38,740 bases of DNA, from NCBI GenBank assembly GCA_945833835.1, contig CAMAFR010000022.1, positions 1 to 38,740 of the forward strand, read 5' to 3'. Each line of letters begins with the position of its first letter. Position 1 is the first letter of the stretch. Below, piece by piece: positions 36,115 to 38,740 of this stretch. This DNA comes from an uncultured Bacteroides sp. (GTDB taxonomy: Bacteria; Bacteroidota; Bacteroidia; Bacteroidales; Bacteroidaceae). The notes below the pieces were generated by a model. The model saw nothing but the letters and a program-made list of their open reading frames with translations, did no database searches and was not told the origin of the DNA. Position numbers and translations under genes: made by a program.

Positions 36115-38448
36115 ATGAATCCATTCTCCAAACTCAGTTGGCTGGGACTCTCGCTGGCAGGCGTACTGCTGGCCTCCTGCTCCACCCGACAGACCGTGAC
36201 GGCAGACTACCAGGTAGTGCCCATGCCGTTGGAACTCACCCCCACACAGTCAGCCCCCTTTGTGCTGAAGTCAGGAACCCCCGTCAGCTATGCCGCCGGC
36301 AACGAACGGCTGCAGAAGAACGCCGAGCTGCTCGCCGGCTACCTCAAGACACAGCTGGGCGTTGACCTCCAGCCCCAGGCAGGCGAGGCCGTGAAAGGCG
36401 GCATCGCCCTCGTGCTCACCACCGACGTCACCGACCCCGAAGGCTACCGCCTCACCGTCAACGCCGACGGCGTGACCATCGCCGGATCCACCGAGGCCGG
36501 CATCTTCTACGGCATCCAGACCCTGCGCAAGTCCGTCGCCGCCACCCCCGGTGCCGACGCACAGCTGCCCGCCGTCGAAATCAACGACCGCCCGCGCTTC
36601 AGCTACCGCGGCATGATGCTCGACGTGGGCCGCCACTTCTACAGCATGGACGAGATCAAGACCTACATCGACATGCTCGCCCTGCACAACATCAACCGCT
36701 TCCACTGGCACCTCTCCGAAGACCAGGGCTGGCGCATCGAGATCAAGAAGTACCCCAAGCTCACCGAAATCGGCTCCAAGCGCACCGAGACCGTCATCGG
36801 CCACAACTCCGGCAAGTATGACGGCAAGCCCTACGGCGGCTTCTACACCCAGGAGCAGGCCCGCGAGATCGTGGCCTACGCCGCCGAACGCTACATCACC
36901 GTCATCCCCGAGATAGACCTGCCCGGCCACATGCAGGGAGCCCTCGCGGCCTACCCCGAACTGGGATGCACCGGCGGCCCCTATGAGGTATGGCGGCAGT
37001 GGGGCGTGTCCGAAGACGTGCTCTGCGCCGGCAACGACCAGACCATCCAGTTCATCAAGGACGTGCTGGCCGAGATCATCGAGATCTTCCCCTCCGAATA
37101 CATCCACGTGGGCGGCGACGAATGCCCCAAGGTGCGCTGGACCACCTGCCCCAAGTGCCAGGCCCGCATCAAGGCCCTCGGCCTGAAGTCTGACGCCAAG
37201 CACACCAAGGAAGAACGCCTGCAGAGCTACGTCATCCACGAGGCCGAAGCGTTCCTCAACTCCAAGGGCCGCAAGATGATAGGCTGGGACGAGACCCTCG
37301 AAGGCGGACTGGCCCCCAACGCCACCGTGATGTCCTGGCGCGGCGAGGGCGGCGGCATCGAGGCGGCCAAGCAGCACCACGACGTGGTGATGACCCCCAA
37401 CACCTACCTCTACTTCGACTACTACCAGGCCAAGGACACCGAGAACGAGCCCGAAGCCATCGGCGGCTACCTGCCCCTGGAGAAAGTGTACAGCTACGAG
37501 CCCATGCCCAAGGCACTCACCCCCGAAGAGCAGCAGTACATCATCGGCGTGCAGGCCAACCTCTGGACCGAGTACATCCCCACCTTCGCCCAAGTGCAGT
37601 ACATGGTGCTGCCGCGCATGGCCGCCCTCTGCGAGTCACAGTGGTGCGCCCCCGAGAAGAAGGAATATGAGGCCTTCCTCAACCGCACCATCCGCCTGAT
37701 AGACATCTACAAGGCCAACGGCTGGAACTTCGCCAAGCACATCTTCGACGTGCAGCTCCGCCTCACGCCCAACTTCGAGAGCGGCACCCTCGACGCACAC
37801 GCCCGCACGATGGACGGCGCACCAATCTACTACACGCTCGACGGCTCCGAACCTACCTCCGCCTCCGCCCGCTTCACGGACGTGGTGAAGATAGACCAGC
37901 CCGCCATCCTGCGCACCGTGGCCGTACGCCCCGAAGGCAACACCCGCATCACGACAGACACCATCCGCTTCAGCAAGTCGTCCATGAAGCCCATCACGAT
38001 GCTCCAGCCCGTCAACCCGCAGTACGAGTTCGGCGGCGCACCGACCCTCGTCGACGGCATGACCGGCAACCTGAACTACAAGACGGGCCGCTGGATTGCC
38101 TTCTACAAGAACGACATGGTGGCGGTCATCGACCTGAAGGAGGCCACCGACATCTCCTCCGTGACGCTGAACACCTGCGTGGAGAAGGGTGACTGGGTGT
38201 TCGACGCCCGCTCCATCACCGTCGAGGTGTCCGACGACAACCAATCGTTCCGTCCGATGGCCAAAGCGGACTACCCGGCCATGACCGAGGCCAACCCGAA
38301 CCAGGTGTACCACCACACCCTGACGTTCGACTCCGTCAAGACCCGCTACGTCAAAGTGACGGCCGTCCCCGAGCACAAGCTCCCGGCATGGCACGGCGGC
38401 AAAGGCAACCCCGCCTTCCTGTTCGTCGATGAAATCACGATAGAATAA
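36115..38448 (+). CDS. GH20 beta-N-acetylhexosaminidase lipoprotein
   Basis: Exo-beta-hexosaminidase of 777 residues releasing terminal GlcNAc or GalNAc by substrate assistance. Lipobox LLASC (Cys22) makes it a lipoprotein. An N-terminal GH20b domain (about 30-160) precedes the barrel with YRGMMLDVGRHF, NRFHWHLSEDQGWRIEI, IPEIDLPGH and YIHVGGDECPKVRW, where Asp335-Glu336 are the catalytic pair, and WDETLEGG. Residues about 550-620 are a chitobiase-type C-terminal domain (PIYYTLDGSEPTSASARF), and 625-777 a discoidin/F5-8-type carbohydrate-binding module. It probably acts on host or dietary N-glycans or mucin O-glycans and feeds NagB. Bounded by repeats on both sides. Confidence 0.96.
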   Translation: MNPFSKLSWLGLSLAGVLLASCSTRQTVTADYQVVPMPLELTPTQSAPFVLKSGTPVSYAAGNERLQKNAELLAGYLKTQLGVDLQPQAGEAVKGGIALVLTTDVTDPEGYRLTVNADGVTIAGSTEAGIFYGIQTLRKSVAATPGADAQLPAVEINDRPRFSYRGMMLDVGRHFYSMDEIKTYIDMLALHNINRFHWHLSEDQGWRIEIKKYPKLTEIGSKRTETVIGHNSGKYDGKPYGGFYTQEQAREIVAYAAERYITVIPEIDLPGHMQGALAAYPELGCTGGPYEVWRQWGVSEDVLCAGNDQTIQFIKDVLAEIIEIFPSEYIHVGGDECPKVRWTTCPKCQARIKALGLKSDAKHTKEERLQSYVIHEAEAFLNSKGRKMIGWDETLEGGLAPNATVMSWRGEGGGIEAAKQHHDVVMTPNTYLYFDYYQAKDTENEPEAIGGYLPLEKVYSYEPMPKALTPEEQQYIIGVQANLWTEYIPTFAQVQYMVLPRMAALCESQWCAPEKKEYEAFLNRTIRLIDIYKANGWNFAKHIFDVQLRLTPNFESGTLDAHARTMDGAPIYYTLDGSEPTSASARFTDVVKIDQPAILRTVAVRPEGNTRITTDTIRFSKSSMKPITMLQPVNPQYEFGGAPTLVDGMTGNLNYKTGRWIAFYKNDMVAVIDLKEATDISSVTLNTCVEKGDWVFDARSITVEVSDDNQSFRPMAKADYPAMTEANPNQVYHHTLTFDSVKTRYVKVTAVPEHKLPAWHGGKGNPAFLFVDEITIE

Positions 38449-38471
38449 ATTTAAATGAAGAACCGATTTAA

Positions 38472-38585
38472 ATGAAGAATGAAGAACGAAGAATGAAGAA
38501 TCGAATTAAATGAAGAATGAAGAACGAAGAATGAAGAATCGATTTAAATGAAGAATGAAGAACGAAGAATGAAGAATCTTTGAAA
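38472..38585 (+). repeat. Three tandem 38-bp repeats after GH20
   Basis: Three head-to-tail units start at 38472, 38510 and 38548, each four ATGAAGA-type heptamers (one with C for T) plus a CGA(A/T)TTAA joint. A shortened unit lies at 38455-38471, just after the GH20 stop. Near-identity suggests recent slippage or expansion. Confidence 0.9.
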
Positions 38586-38610
38586 ATGAGGAATCTTCTT
38601 CCTCCCCCTC

Positions 38611-38699
38611 TGTCATGTTGAGCGGAGCGAAACATCTGTACACCGTTACGGTATCCGCTGCGCTATGCTGACAGATCCTTCGCTTCGCTCAGGATGACA
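38611..38699 (+). repeat. REP-like paired-hairpin element, copy E
   Basis: The left arm has stem ATGTT/AACAT, inner GC/GC and loop GGA. The right arm on the other strand has ATCCT/AGGAT and loop GAA. Confidence 0.8.
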
Positions 38700-38711
38700 A
38701 TACCCCCTCTT

Positions 38712-38740
38712 TGTCATGTTGAGCGGAGCGAAACATCTGT
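38712..38740 (+). repeat. REP-like element, copy F, cut by the window edge
   Basis: Only the left arm (TGTC, stem ATGTT/AACAT, loop GGA, CTGT) is visible, identical to the left arm of copy E. Confidence 0.75.

Noticed and set aside
38472..38585. CRISPR array
   Set aside because: The 38-bp units are directly adjacent with no unique spacers, made of simple heptamers, and no cas genes are present.

Overview
The window looks like a chromosomal segment of a gut-type Bacteroidales bacterium (Bacteroidaceae or a close relative). The reasons are a SusC/SusD pair, many signal-peptide or lipoprotein glycosidases, TAnnTTTG promoter -7 boxes, and the lysS-gpsA-pgi-HAD gene order that I associate with Bacteroides. 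Base composition is GC-rich for the group. No tRNA, rRNA, CRISPR array, insertion sequence or transposase gene was seen.

Layout. (1) 134-15360, all on the minus strand, is a long run of secreted enzymes. In transcription order from the right: two large glycosidase-like proteins of unassigned family (13090-15360, 10779-13016), an alpha/alpha-barrel protein (8526-10757), a GH43-type lipoprotein (7226-8521), a GH3 of beta-xylosidase type (4943-7159), a GH141-like right-handed beta-helix protein (2512-4644), a choloylglycine-hydrolase-family amidase (1361-2440) and an HSL-type esterase (134-1153). (2) 15361-15879 is a divergent control region with a -7 box in each direction and a long, structured leader. 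(3) 15880-20733 on the plus strand is susC-susD, closed by a strong terminator. (4) 20934-26652 is a plus-strand trio: an unusual SUMF1-plus-BNR fusion, a GH29 alpha-L-fucosidase and a second GH3. (5) 26843-26898 is a long two-way terminator hairpin. Beyond it lies a minus-strand housekeeping island, lysS-gpsA-pgi, a HAD phosphatase and nagB (26955-32915). (6) 33078-38448 on the plus strand carries a GH2 beta-mannosidase and a GH20 beta-hexosaminidase.

How the genes fit together. Sections 1-4 form a polysaccharide utilization locus (PUL). SusC/D import oligosaccharides, and the periplasmic and surface enzymes are predicted to remove fucose, xylose/arabinose and beta-linked sugars, plus whatever the three unassigned enzymes attack. 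The GH20 and GH2 enzymes would release GlcNAc and mannose, and NagB and Pgi take GlcN-6-P and glucose-6-P into glycolysis. No PUL regulator (HTCS, ECF/anti-sigma, AraC) lies in the window. The substrate is not proven. A fucosylated, xylosylated glycan is the most economical reading.

Intergenic DNA on the right is filled with two repeat families. One is a paired-hairpin REP-like element (five complete copies and one partial) whose arms show compensatory base changes and GNA-type mini-hairpin loops. The other is arrays of the heptamer ATGAAGA, which abut gene stops and starts. These repeats and the unassigned PUL enzymes are the main items for follow-up.
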